Source: Fructobacillus sp. CRL 2054 (lineage in GTDB: Bacteria; Bacillota; Bacilli; Lactobacillales; Lactobacillaceae). From it: DNA of 64,000 nt. The notes under the pieces are model-generated. The model made no database searches. It had not been told where the DNA came from and saw only the letters and a list, made by a program, of their open reading frames with translations. The stretch spans positions 62,001 through 126,000 of the forward strand of contig NZ_JACOFN010000002.1 in assembly GCF_028764065.1 (NCBI RefSeq), written 5' to 3'. Within the stretch, counting starts at the first letter, position 1, and each line of letters begins with the position of its first letter. Positions 1-7,748 of the stretch are shown here, one piece after another. The translations under genes and the position numbers were made by a program.

Positions 1-1
1 A

Positions 2-502
2 TTGATTCACGGTGTTGCCGGTGCCGGTGGTGAAGTTGGCCACATCATCGTTGAACCTAACGGTTACTTGTGTACTTGTGGAAACCACGGTTGTTTGGAA
101 CAATATGCTTCAGCAACTGGTGTTGTTCACTTGGCACAGGACTTCGCAGAACAATACGTTGGTGAATCACGCTTGAAGAAGATGATTGACGACGGTGACG
201 AAGTTACTTCAAAGATTATCTTTGATTTGGCTAAGGAAGGTGACTACCTTGCCAACGAAGCTGTTGATAAGGTTGCCTACTACTTGGGTTACGCATCAGC
301 AACTATCTCAAACATCTTGAACCCATCAGCCATCGTTATCGGTGGTGGGGTTGCTGCTGCCGGTGAATTCTTGCGCGAACGTGTTGAGAAGAACTGGTCA
401 GTATTCGCCTTCCCAACTGTTCGTACTTCAACAGTTGTTAAGTTGGCTGAATTGGGTAACGACGCCGGTGTTATCGGTGCTGCCTCATTGGCACGTAAGT
501 AA
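2..502 (+). CDS. glcK: ROK-family glucokinase, 3' part
   Basis: C-terminal 166 residues of a ROK sugar kinase, which phosphorylates glucose to glucose-6-phosphate in the cytoplasm with ATP. The reading frame is open to the left edge, so the ATP-binding N-terminus is outside the window; the TTG at its first codon is not a real start. Visible are GAGGEVGH, followed by the ROK zinc motif CTCGNHGCLE (C-x-C-G-x2-G-C), and near the end the conserved IVIGGGV block. A strong terminator follows. Glucokinase is the commonest role for this Gram-positive ROK type, but fructokinase or another hexokinase cannot be excluded without the N-terminal part. Confidence 0.85.
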   Translation: MIHGVAGAGGEVGHIIVEPNGYLCTCGNHGCLEQYASATGVVHLAQDFAEQYVGESRLKKMIDDGDEVTSKIIFDLAKEGDYLANEAVDKVAYYLGYASATISNILNPSAIVIGGGVAAAGEFLRERVEKNWSVFAFPTVRTSTVVKLAELGNDAGVIGAASLARK

Positions 503-535
503 TAATAAGTTTAATGAGTCGTTTTTGACTCGATT

Positions 536-569
536 AAAAAAGAGTTATCCGTACGGATAGCTCTTTTTT
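536..569 (+). terminator. Rho-independent terminator after the glucokinase gene
   Basis: Stem AAAAAAGAG-T-TATCC (536-550), loop GTAC, complementary arm 555-569 ending in six T. The stem has a single T/G mismatch-wobble position. Confidence 0.85.
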
Positions 570-594
570 GTGCGCTTTAGTAGAAGCTAAAATA

Positions 595-603
595 TGGTAA
601 AAT
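595..603 (+). promoter_or_regulatory. Extended -10 promoter for relQ
   Basis: TG (595-596), one base, then TAAAAT (598-603), about 50 bases before the relQ start and just after a terminator. No convincing -35 is visible, as is usual for extended -10 promoters. Confidence 0.45.
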
Positions 604-654
604 GGAAAAGTATTGTGGCGATATTTTGCCATGTTGAGAAAAGGAGGCCCAACC

Positions 655-1227
655 GTGGAGTGGGAGAAGTTTTTTGAACCTTATGAACAGGCCGTAGCCG
701 AGCTGAAAGTAAAGCTTGGTTATTTGACGACCGGTCAGGTGAAAACAGGAACCCGTCCGGTTGAGTCGGTAACGGGACGTGTGAAGTCCCAGGCCTCCAT
801 TGAAGAAAAGATTGTCCGTCGTCATTTGCACGAAGATCGTTTGGCCTTGGATCTCCAAGACATCGCCGGGTTGCGAATCATGACCAAGTACATCGATGAT
901 ATTTATAAAGTCGTCGAGTTACTTCGGAAGCGCACCGACTTTACTATCTTGGAAGAACGTGACTATGTGATGAACGCCAAGCCTTCCGGTTACCGTTCTT
1001 ACCACATTGTGATTGAATACCCAGTTTCTTTGTATTCAGGGGAAACGAAGGTTCTAGCTGAAATTCAAATTCGAACAATGGCCATGCACTTCTGGGCAAC
1101 CATCGAACACGATTTGAACTATAAGCACGGTGAGATTAAGCCGGAAATGGCCAAGCAGTTGGCTGAAATTTCGGAAGAGACTTTTTCATTGGAACAAGAG
1201 TTGTCTGAGATTAAGGACATGGAGTAG
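655..1227 (+). CDS. relQ: Small alarmone synthetase (GTP pyrophosphokinase), RelQ type
   Basis: 190-residue single-domain synthetase that transfers pyrophosphate from ATP to GDP/GTP to make (p)ppGpp. Seen: the RelA/SpoT synthetase core with QDIAGLRIMTKY, the substrate-loop region KPSGYRSYH and the distal EIQIRTMAMHFWATIEH block with NYKH. There is no HD hydrolase, TGS or ACT domain, which fits a RelQ-type enzyme rather than bifunctional Rel. I start at GTG 655 because AAAAGGAGG lies 8 bases upstream; the in-frame ATG at 613 has no SD. Neighbours are nadK and a pseudouridine synthase in the same direction, a grouping common in Firmicutes. Confidence 0.9.
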   Translation: MEWEKFFEPYEQAVAELKVKLGYLTTGQVKTGTRPVESVTGRVKSQASIEEKIVRRHLHEDRLALDLQDIAGLRIMTKYIDDIYKVVELLRKRTDFTILEERDYVMNAKPSGYRSYHIVIEYPVSLYSGETKVLAEIQIRTMAMHFWATIEHDLNYKHGEIKPEMAKQLAEISEETFSLEQELSEIKDME

Positions 1228-1334
1228 GGTTCGACTCCCCCTCAGCGCATAAATTGAAGATGGGTTCGATTCCTGTCATCGGCATTGAAGATGCACCTGC
1301 CTAGAGTCGAACTAAGAAACAAGAAAGAAGCTTT
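1228..1334 (+). other. relQ-nadK intergenic region with two tRNA-3'-end-like segments
   Basis: This spacer holds two T-arm-like segments: GGGTTCGACTCCC (from 1227) and GGGTTCGATTCC (from 1262). The second is followed by CATCGGCA, which resembles an acceptor 3' strand plus discriminator. GTTCGACTC (1229-1237) is repeated in inverted orientation as GAGTCGAAC (1304-1312), which could close a long stem around 66 bases. ATTGAAGATG also occurs twice (1253-1262 and 1284-1293). No complete tRNA is present. The role is unknown: a tRNA remnant, an old attachment site or a structured leader of nadK are all possible. Confidence 0.5.
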
Positions 1335-2144
1335 ATGAAAGTCGCACTCTATCACAATGACCAAGAACGGTCATTACGAATTGTGAAAGAATTGAATAAA
1401 GAATTGAAGGAGCAGGGGATCACCCGCGACGATGACCATCCTGACCTAGTTATTACGGTTGGTGGAGACGGGACCCTTTTAGGCGCCTTTCACGAATATA
1501 TCGGTTATGACCCTGACCTACGCTTTGTGGGCTTGCACACAGGCCACCTTGGTTTCTACACGGACTGGCTGGGGAACGAAGTGAAGGAACTCGTGGCTTC
1601 CTTGAAGAATGATTCAGGACAGCGTGTTTCTTACCCACTCTTGAAGTTAACGACGACTCAGTCGGATGGGTCGACACAGGAGTATCTGGCATTAAACGAA
1701 GCCACGATTAAGCAGCCAATCGGGACATTGGTATCCGATATCTATTTGGGTAACCACCTCTTTGAAGGATTTCGAGGAGACGGGGTTGCCATTGCGACGC
1801 CAACTGGTTCGACAGCTTATAACAAGGCGAACGGTGGGGCAGTCTTGCACCCATCCTTGCAGGCCATTCAGATGTCTGAAATTGCCTCAATCAATAACCG
1901 GGTCTTTCGAACACTTGGTTCACCATTGATTGTGCCAAAGGGCCAGACTATTACGGTAAAGCCTAAGCACCAATCATTTTTGATTACTTGTGACCAATTA
2001 GAGATTTTGGCAGAAGACGTTGTTTCTGTTCGCTTTGAAGTGGCGGATGAAATGATTCACTTCGCTTCATACCGACACCTTGATTTCTGGTGCCGCGTGC
2101 AACAGGCCTTTATCGCCGATGAGGTGAAGGATTTAGAGAATTAA
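1335..2144 (+). CDS. nadK: NAD kinase
   Basis: 269-residue cytoplasmic NAD kinase making NADP from NAD with ATP or polyphosphate. Seen: the GGDGTLL motif at residues 43-49, the NE of LALNEATIK, and the glycine-rich GDGVAIATPTGSTAYNKANGG segment that binds NAD. Length matches short Gram-positive NadK proteins. The start ATG has only a weak A-rich SD (AAGAAAGAAG) and follows a structured spacer. It probably shares a transcript with relQ upstream and the pseudouridine synthase downstream. Confidence 0.95.
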   Translation: MKVALYHNDQERSLRIVKELNKELKEQGITRDDDHPDLVITVGGDGTLLGAFHEYIGYDPDLRFVGLHTGHLGFYTDWLGNEVKELVASLKNDSGQRVSYPLLKLTTTQSDGSTQEYLALNEATIKQPIGTLVSDIYLGNHLFEGFRGDGVAIATPTGSTAYNKANGGAVLHPSLQAIQMSEIASINNRVFRTLGSPLIVPKGQTITVKPKHQSFLITCDQLEILAEDVVSVRFEVADEMIHFASYRHLDFWCRVQQAFIADEVKDLEN

Positions 2145-2176
2145 TCCTGCTAAATCGTTTTATTATTTGAACTATT

Positions 2177-2222
2177 GAAAGGAAGAGCCGGGAAGCATTT
2201 TATTTCGGCCCATATCACTATG
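2177..2222 (+). promoter_or_regulatory. SD-hairpin-start arrangement of the RluD-family gene
   Basis: GAAAGGAAG (2177-2185) is a strong SD but lies 34 bases before the ATG at 2220. A hairpin sits between them: GCCGGGA (2187-2193) with TTTCGGC (2203-2209), two G-T pairs, 9-base loop. Ten bases follow it. Looping the stem out leaves about 11 bases between SD and start. Nothing SD-like is nearer the ATG. Confidence 0.5.
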
Positions 2223-3125
2223 AAATTTTCTTGGACATATGAAGGGGATGAGGACCGTAAGGTTCGCTCTTTCCTCCAGAGTCACGGCGTCTCACACCGT
2301 ATGTTTTCGCAAATGAAGCATAACGGTGGGGCAATTCTTGTCAACGACAAGCAGGTTTATACATCCGATTACCTAAAGAAGGGTGACGTGGCGACAATTA
2401 TTATGCCAGTGGAGCAGGGAAACGACTTGGTCGTGCCTGACTTTTCACCCATTAAGGTGATTTATGAAGATGACCACTTCTTGGCTGTTGATAAGCCTTA
2501 CGGTGTGACAACGGTACCCGGCCATGCCGACCGTTTGCACACTTTGGTTAACAAAGTCAAAGGCCACCTCATCGATGAAGAGGCCGAAGATTTGGTGCCA
2601 CACGTGGTAACCCGTTTAGACCGGGACACATCAGGCTTAGTTCTTCTGGCTAAGCACCGCTTTGCCCATGCCGTTTTGGACCAGCAGTTGCAAGACCACT
2701 CCGTTGAAAAGTTCTACACGGCCTACGTGTCTGGTATTCTGCCTGATGACCATGGCATTATTGAAGCACCCATTGGTCGTTTAGAAGGGGACTTCATCAA
2801 GCGAACGGTAACGGAGGATGGAAAGCCATCGAAGACGGAGTACTGGGTGGAACAGCGGTACGAAAAGGACCCTGATCACCCAATGACCCGTGTTAAGGTT
2901 CAGTTACATACTGGTCGAACACATCAAATCCGTGTTCATTTTAAGCACATTGGCTTCCCATTGGTTGGCGATGACCTATACGGCGGCCCCCTCTGGTATG
3001 GCTTGAAACGCCAGGCCTTGCACGCCTATCAAATGGCTTTTTACGACCCATTTGCGGAAGAAACCCGTCACCTTCAAACTGATTTGCCTGAAGATTTGCT
3101 AGCTTTAAAGGATATTGAGGGCTAA
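2220..3125 (+). CDS. RluD/RluA-family 23S rRNA pseudouridine synthase
   Basis: 301-residue RNA pseudouridine synthase with an N-terminal S4-like RNA-binding region (about residues 14-62) and the catalytic domain. The active-site motif is TRLDRDTSGL with Asp134 as catalytic aspartate; the late RTHQIRVHF motif is also present. I place the start at ATG 2220, where family members begin (MKFSWTY...); the TTG at 2175 is inside the SD. The family modifies uridines of 23S rRNA; which site this paralogue uses cannot be told from sequence alone. It lies directly after nadK, as in many lactic acid bacteria. Confidence 0.88.
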   Translation: MKFSWTYEGDEDRKVRSFLQSHGVSHRMFSQMKHNGGAILVNDKQVYTSDYLKKGDVATIIMPVEQGNDLVVPDFSPIKVIYEDDHFLAVDKPYGVTTVPGHADRLHTLVNKVKGHLIDEEAEDLVPHVVTRLDRDTSGLVLLAKHRFAHAVLDQQLQDHSVEKFYTAYVSGILPDDHGIIEAPIGRLEGDFIKRTVTEDGKPSKTEYWVEQRYEKDPDHPMTRVKVQLHTGRTHQIRVHFKHIGFPLVGDDLYGGPLWYGLKRQALHAYQMAFYDPFAEETRHLQTDLPEDLLALKDIEG

Positions 3126-3194
3126 AATAGTTAATTAAACGTACAAAATCATTTTAAGGGTGGTTACTTTCGCCCTGAAAGGAATAACGAAACA

Positions 3195-4562
3195 ATGGAA
3201 CTTGATCACGACCAGCAGTTAGAGCAAACGGTCCACGACTTGGTCAACTTTATTAATTCCGGTCAAGACGATGAATTTATGAATCGTTTTACGACCTTGC
3301 ACGACTTTGAAAAAGGGCAGGTATATGCAGAACTGCCTGAAAATATCCGTGAAGTCGCATGGCGCATCATGGACGACGAGACTTTGGCAACGATTTTCGA
3401 TAACTTGGAAATTGATCCAGAAGAAATTGTCAAACTGTTGGAAGAGATGCCCGCCCAAAAGGGTGCCGACATCTTGGTTGCGATGTTTGCCGATAACGAG
3501 GCCGACCTCTTGCAGGCCATGCCTGCCCGCGAAGTAGCGAAATACCTTTCACTTATGCCAGCTGATGAAGTGCGCGAAGTGAAAAAGTTGATTAACTACG
3601 AGGATGACACTGCCGGGGCTTTGATGGCCACGGAATACCTCGCTGTTAAGCAGTCTGAAAAAGTCAAAGACGTGCTTGTTCAGGTTAAGAAGCAGGCCGA
3701 AGAAGCCGAATCAATCATCTATGTTTACGTTGTGGATGACGAACAACATTTGATTGGGGTCGTTTCACTACGTGATTTGCTCACCCACCCTGACGACATG
3801 GCGATTGATTCCATTACCAACACCCGTGTTATTTCAGTGAAGGCTGACAGTGACCAGAAGGATGTTGCACAGGTTGTTGCCGATTATAACTTCTTCTCAA
3901 TTCCTGTTACGGACAATGATCATCATCTCCTCGGTATTATTACCGTCGATGATATCGTCGATGTTATCGATGAAGAGGCCGTTGGTGATTATTCTGGTTT
4001 GGCTGCCGTTGATGTTTCGGATACCGACGATTCAGCCTGGCATTCTGCTATCAAGCGAATCCCATGGTTGATGACGCTTTTGGTCTTGGGATTAGCCTCA
4101 ACAGCTCTTATCGGTATGTTTGAGCACACCATTCGCCAAGCGCCAATCTTGGCTGCTTTTATTACTATCATTGCTGGTACTGCTGGTAATGCCGGTACGC
4201 AGTCATTGGCTTTGGCCATCCGTCACTTCGGTAACGGATCTGACCAATCTGGTTGGAAGAACTTAGTTTCTGAGTTTATCTCAGCTGTTGTTTTGGCCGT
4301 TACTGCTGGTGTTATTCTGTTCGTTGTGACCATCCTTTGGCAGGATAACAACGGCTTGGCCGTGGCAGTCGGCTTGTCACTTGGGCTTTCAATTTTGGCA
4401 TCATCATTGCTAGCTCACTTAGTACCAGCCATCATGAACCGCTTCGACATCGATCCAGCGGTTGTGAATGGCCCATTAGTTGCCACAGTCTGTGATTGGG
4501 CATCCATCTTAATCTACTTCAGCATTGCAACAGCGATGTTGGGACAGTTTGTGGGGAAGTAA
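3195..4562 (+). CDS. mgtE: Magnesium transporter MgtE
   Basis: 455-residue MgtE channel. Seen in order: the helical acidic N domain (about 30-130, with repeated EEM/DEV segments), a linker NYEDDTAGALMATEYL typical of the family, two CBS domains (about 140-262) that sense cytoplasmic Mg2+, the plug helix, and five hydrophobic helices (about 285-455) forming the pore, including the conserved AGTAGNAGTQSLAL segment. The start ATG has AAAGGA 12 bases upstream. A strong terminator follows and marks the left edge of the accessory island. Confidence 0.95.
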   Translation: MELDHDQQLEQTVHDLVNFINSGQDDEFMNRFTTLHDFEKGQVYAELPENIREVAWRIMDDETLATIFDNLEIDPEEIVKLLEEMPAQKGADILVAMFADNEADLLQAMPAREVAKYLSLMPADEVREVKKLINYEDDTAGALMATEYLAVKQSEKVKDVLVQVKKQAEEAESIIYVYVVDDEQHLIGVVSLRDLLTHPDDMAIDSITNTRVISVKADSDQKDVAQVVADYNFFSIPVTDNDHHLLGIITVDDIVDVIDEEAVGDYSGLAAVDVSDTDDSAWHSAIKRIPWLMTLLVLGLASTALIGMFEHTIRQAPILAAFITIIAGTAGNAGTQSLALAIRHFGNGSDQSGWKNLVSEFISAVVLAVTAGVILFVVTILWQDNNGLAVAVGLSLGLSILASSLLAHLVPAIMNRFDIDPAVVNGPLVATVCDWASILIYFSIATAMLGQFVGK

Positions 4563-4585
4563 AGAGTTAATAATTATATATAGAT

Positions 4586-4619
4586 AAAAGGAATGCTAAC
4601 TGGATTAGCATTCCTTTTT
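4586..4619 (+). terminator. Rho-independent terminator after mgtE
   Basis: Perfect 14-bp stem AAAAGGAATGCTAA / TTAGCATTCCTTTT with a 5-base loop and a T run. Confidence 0.92.
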
Positions 4620-4622
4620 GTT

Positions 4623-4650
4623 TTGAATAAAATTTAAAAAATAGTATAAT
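4623..4650 (+). promoter_or_regulatory. Promoter of the PAP2 gene
   Basis: TTGAAT (4623-4628), 16 bases, TATAAT (4645-4650), immediately after the mgtE terminator and 34 bases before the PAP2 ATG. Confidence 0.6.
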
Positions 4651-4684
4651 ATTATGGTTACGATTAAAAAGAGGATAAAAGTTT

Positions 4685-5596
4685 ATGATTAATATTAAGA
4701 ATAATAATTTTTATTTCAAAATATTTATGTTTATAATACTGTCGTTAATAATAATAGGAACATTTTATGATCAACAAATTTCGGAAATGTTTATTGATTC
4801 AAAATCTGTTTGGGCACATCTGTTTGAACATTATGCGGTTCAGGGCGTAAATGTTGTGTACTTTGTGGTTTTTGAAATGATGACCTGGATTGCATGGCGT
4901 AAAATTACAGATAAAATATTGAAGTGGACTGTCGTTATCGGTATGTTGCTAATTGATTTGAATGAAATGTTTGCAATTATTTATGATTATATATACTACA
5001 CTGCTGCTGTTATACAAAAGCACAAATTGGGAACACCATGGGCAGACTCTTTTGATGCCGAGTTGTTATATGATCATTCACAGGAATTCTTATTTTGGTT
5101 TTTAGGTGTATTTTTTACTTTTATTTTTTCGATTTTATTTTTTAAATTTATATCAAAACAAACTGAGGAGGAACTAAAATATTCAATTAAAGCAGCATTT
5201 ATTGGATTATTAGTTATTGTTTTAGATCAAGTGACAATCGATGGTATGAAGAACTGGTGGGGGCGTTATCGGCCAATGGAAATTGATACTCAGCATTCAC
5301 AGTATACGGCATGGTATGTAATTAATGGAAATAATGGACATGCTTCATTTCCATCAGGGCATGCCCGTTGTAGTTGGTTATATTTATACTTACCATTAAT
5401 TTTGAAACGTAATCAGTTTGTATTACAACGTTTTTTTACAGCATTAGCAGTTATTTTCGGAATTGGCGGTGCCTTGGGACGAGTACGATTGGGAAACCAT
5501 TGGTTAACTGATGTTTCAGTATCTACATTGATTACTGTATTAATCATTTATTTAGCCAGTCGGGTATTACAGACTACATTTGTTGTTAAAAAATAA
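4685..5596 (+). CDS. PAP2-superfamily membrane phosphatase
   Basis: 303-residue polytopic membrane protein with the PAP2 signature. Motif 1 is K189-x6-R196-P197, motif 2 is PSGH (223-226), and motif 3 is R266-x5-H272-x3-D276, with Gly in place of the usual Ser before the Arg. His226 and His272 should be catalytic. Family members remove phosphate from lipid phosphates such as undecaprenyl pyrophosphate or phosphatidylglycerol phosphate on the outer membrane face. Lying at the edge of a polysaccharide island, recycling of the undecaprenyl carrier is a reasonable guess, but the substrate is not proven. Strongly AT-rich, unlike mgtE. AAAGAGG provides the SD. Confidence 0.85.
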   Translation: MINIKNNNFYFKIFMFIILSLIIIGTFYDQQISEMFIDSKSVWAHLFEHYAVQGVNVVYFVVFEMMTWIAWRKITDKILKWTVVIGMLLIDLNEMFAIIYDYIYYTAAVIQKHKLGTPWADSFDAELLYDHSQEFLFWFLGVFFTFIFSILFFKFISKQTEEELKYSIKAAFIGLLVIVLDQVTIDGMKNWWGRYRPMEIDTQHSQYTAWYVINGNNGHASFPSGHARCSWLYLYLPLILKRNQFVLQRFFTALAVIFGIGGALGRVRLGNHWLTDVSVSTLITVLIIYLASRVLQTTFVVKK

Positions 5597-5653
5597 TTTT
5601 AGAACTTAAATTCGAATTAATGCATTGTTTTTTCTAATTAAAAAATTAATTTT

Positions 5654-5695
5654 ACAATAAATGCGATATAAGTTGAGCATTTATTGTTTTTTTTT
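5654..5695 (+). terminator. Rho-independent terminator after the PAP2 gene
   Basis: Perfect 11-bp stem ACAATAAATGC / GCATTTATTGT, 12-base loop, then a run of T. It rules out any start codon inside it for the next gene. Confidence 0.9.
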
Positions 5696-5759
5696 AGTAG
5701 AATTGGTTTTGAATGGTGTAAAAAATTACACTGAATACTATTTTATTAAGGAGTGCCAA

Positions 5760-6170
5760 ATGAAAAAAATAATTATTTCACTATTAGCTCTTGTTGCTGC
5801 AGGATTAATTGCATGGGGAGCATTCACACTAGGTACTAAGCATGATTCTAGTGATGATTCAAGTTCATCAAAGACTTCTACAAGTATTTCAAAGAAAAAG
5901 TCTAGTGGTACTTCAACAGATGATTCAACATCTGTAACCGGTGGTTCATCAACTAGTTCTTCGCAGAAGCATTCTGCATTTGGTGGACAAGGTGGCGGTC
6001 AACCATCAACACCTTCAACAACTGATGTTAATACTGCTAAAGCACAGTTAAAGGCTGCTGGATTCCCAGTGGATGAATGGGCTCCTTCAGATATTGAGAA
6101 GATCATTTCGGATGCCCAACAACAGGGAATTTCTGTAGTTGATTATGCTAATCAGAACTATCATAAGTGA
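5760..6170 (+). CDS. Small membrane-anchored Ser/Thr-rich extracellular protein
   Basis: 136 residues, function not recognised. The N-terminus has two lysines and one hydrophobic segment (about 4-27, IIISLLALVAAGLIAWGAF) that acts as signal or anchor; there is no lipobox cysteine. Residues 32-100 are a Ser/Thr/Gly/Lys low-complexity linker. The last 45 residues look like a small helical domain (AKAQLKAAGFPVDEW...). Start chosen at ATG 5760 with TAAGGAG 8 bases upstream; the frame is open further up only because it crosses the preceding terminator. An imperfectly placed inverted repeat GTGTAA-AAAA-TTACAC (5716-5731) could be an operator. The GH25 gene follows by 26 bases and may be cotranscribed. 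Confidence 0.7.
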   Translation: MKKIIISLLALVAAGLIAWGAFTLGTKHDSSDDSSSSKTSTSISKKKSSGTSTDDSTSVTGGSSTSSSQKHSAFGGQGGGQPSTPSTTDVNTAKAQLKAAGFPVDEWAPSDIEKIISDAQQQGISVVDYANQNYHK

Positions 6171-6196
6171 TGATTGGTCAGTAAGGAAGTAATAGA

Positions 6197-7681
6197 ATGA
6201 AAGTTAAACAAATTATTTTAACCATTGCTGCAGTTTCGTCGTTCGGATTAGCGGCTAATGGATTAAACGTAGCCAGTGCAGATGGTGTTCCATCTGTTGT
6301 CGCAGGACAGTCTGGTTTACCAGCGATGGATGTTGTGGATGTCGCTTCATACCAAGGTAATCTTTCTGTTGATGATTTTAAGGCAATGAAGGCAGCTGGT
6401 ATCAAGGGTGTAATTGTTAAGTTGACGGAATCAACTAACTACACTAATCCTTTTGCACGTACTCAGGTTAATAATGCTCGTGCAGCAGGAATGAAAGTAT
6501 CTGCATATCATTTTGCTCGTTATCGTAGTGCTGATGCTGCTCGTAGTGAGGCAAATTATTTTGCTGATGCGGCCTACAACCTTGGTTTCTCAACCTCCGA
6601 TTTGATGGTTAACGATGTTGAAGATAAGAACATGGTTGGAAATGATGTATCAGGAAACTCAAGGGTCTTTAATGATCAATTGCATTCACGTGGCTTTTCT
6701 GACACTGGTTTATATACCTATACAAACTATAATATGGATCGTTCATTCATGCCAAATAATCGTATTTGGATGGCTTCATACCCATATGAACCTTCATCAA
6801 GTCATTTGTGGAATACGCAATACGGTATGTGGCAGTGGACTTCTAATGCCCATGTAAATGGCGTTTCTGGTACTTTTGATATGTCTATTGATTATACAAA
6901 TATGGCGTCAATTGACTCTGGCTATCGATACGTACCATCAGCTGGTGGATGGCGTTGGGTTGTGAATGGACAGATGTATACAGGATTCCAATATTATATG
7001 GGAACATATTATTGGTTTAATAATGGTGTCCGTTCAGATAACTCTTGGCATGAAGCTTGGGGAAACTGGTATTACACTGGTTCCGATGGCCGAGCATATC
7101 AAGGTCATCAAAAGGTAGATGGTCAAGATCTCTACTTTGGTGATGATGGAACATATAATTTACGCTCTACAGGTTATATTTATGATCGTTCATCAGAAAA
7201 TGGTGGATATCGATGGTATGAAAATGGACACCTGTTTACTGGATTCCGCTATTATATGGGAACATATTATTGGTTTATTGATGGTGTTCGTCAAAATGCT
7301 GGTTGGCGTAGTGCTTGGGGTATGAAGTATTATACTGATGAAAATGGACGCGCTGTTCAGGGTGCACAAAAAATAGATGGTACTTATTATTATTTCGGTG
7401 AAGATAATACGTATTACGAACGTGGTGGGTATTTAGCTGACGGATCATCCTATAATGGTGGTTATCGTTGGTATGAAGATGGTAAGTTATTTACTGGATT
7501 CCGTTATTACATGGGAACATATTATTGGTTTGTCGATGGTGTTCGTCAGAATGCCGGTTGGCGACACGCATGGGGCTTCACTTACTATACTGATGCTAAC
7601 GGTCGCGCTGTGCAGGGTATCCAAACTATTGATGGAAAAACATATAACTTCGGTACTGACGGCACGTATTACTTACGTTAA
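6197..7681 (+). CDS. Secreted GH25 muramidase with three aromatic repeats
   Basis: 494 residues. A Sec signal peptide (1-28, ending ASA) is followed by a GH25 lysozyme domain (about 44-238) that cleaves the MurNAc-GlcNAc bond in peptidoglycan. Seen: DVASYQ with Asp48, VKLTEST, SAYHFARY, NDVED with the catalytic pair Asp140/Glu142, GLYTYTNY and a final WQWTS block. Residues 242-494 are three repeats of 84-85 residues (consensus NGGYRWYENG-x-LFTGFRYYMGTYYWF), the same module found in three other proteins of this island. There is no LPXTG motif, so retention at the surface should depend on the repeats. SD is AAGGAAG. A terminator follows. Confidence 0.9.
   Translation: MKVKQIILTIAAVSSFGLAANGLNVASADGVPSVVAGQSGLPAMDVVDVASYQGNLSVDDFKAMKAAGIKGVIVKLTESTNYTNPFARTQVNNARAAGMKVSAYHFARYRSADAARSEANYFADAAYNLGFSTSDLMVNDVEDKNMVGNDVSGNSRVFNDQLHSRGFSDTGLYTYTNYNMDRSFMPNNRIWMASYPYEPSSSHLWNTQYGMWQWTSNAHVNGVSGTFDMSIDYTNMASIDSGYRYVPSAGGWRWVVNGQMYTGFQYYMGTYYWFNNGVRSDNSWHEAWGNWYYTGSDGRAYQGHQKVDGQDLYFGDDGTYNLRSTGYIYDRSSENGGYRWYENGHLFTGFRYYMGTYYWFIDGVRQNAGWRSAWGMKYYTDENGRAVQGAQKIDGTYYYFGEDNTYYERGGYLADGSSYNGGYRWYEDGKLFTGFRYYMGTYYWFVDGVRQNAGWRHAWGFTYYTDANGRAVQGIQTIDGKTYNFGTDGTYYLR
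6920..7678 (+). repeat. Aromatic repeat array, 3 units (GH25 protein)
   Basis: Units 6920-7171 (84 codons), 7172-7426 (85) and 7427-7678 (84). Each holds the invariant YYMGTYYWF block, a GVRQN-x-GW block, YYTD-x-NGRAVQG and a closing FG-x-DGTYYLR. The first unit is the most diverged (GWRWVVNGQMYTG). Confidence 0.9.
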
Positions 7682-7690
7682 TTAAGCTTT

Positions 7691-7718
7691 AAGCCACTAC
7701 TGAGGTAGTGGCTTTTTC
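7691..7718 (+). terminator. Rho-independent terminator after the GH25 gene
   Basis: Perfect 10-bp stem AAGCCACTAC / GTAGTGGCTT, loop TGAG, then T run. Confidence 0.9.
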
Positions 7719-7748
7719 TTTATAAACATCTAATAGGAGAAGGAATAG

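Noticed and set aside
1228-1312. Possible tRNA gene between relQ and nadK
   Set aside because: Only T-arm-like and acceptor-like 3' parts are visible. No 5' strand GCCGATG, D-arm or anticodon arm could be found upstream.
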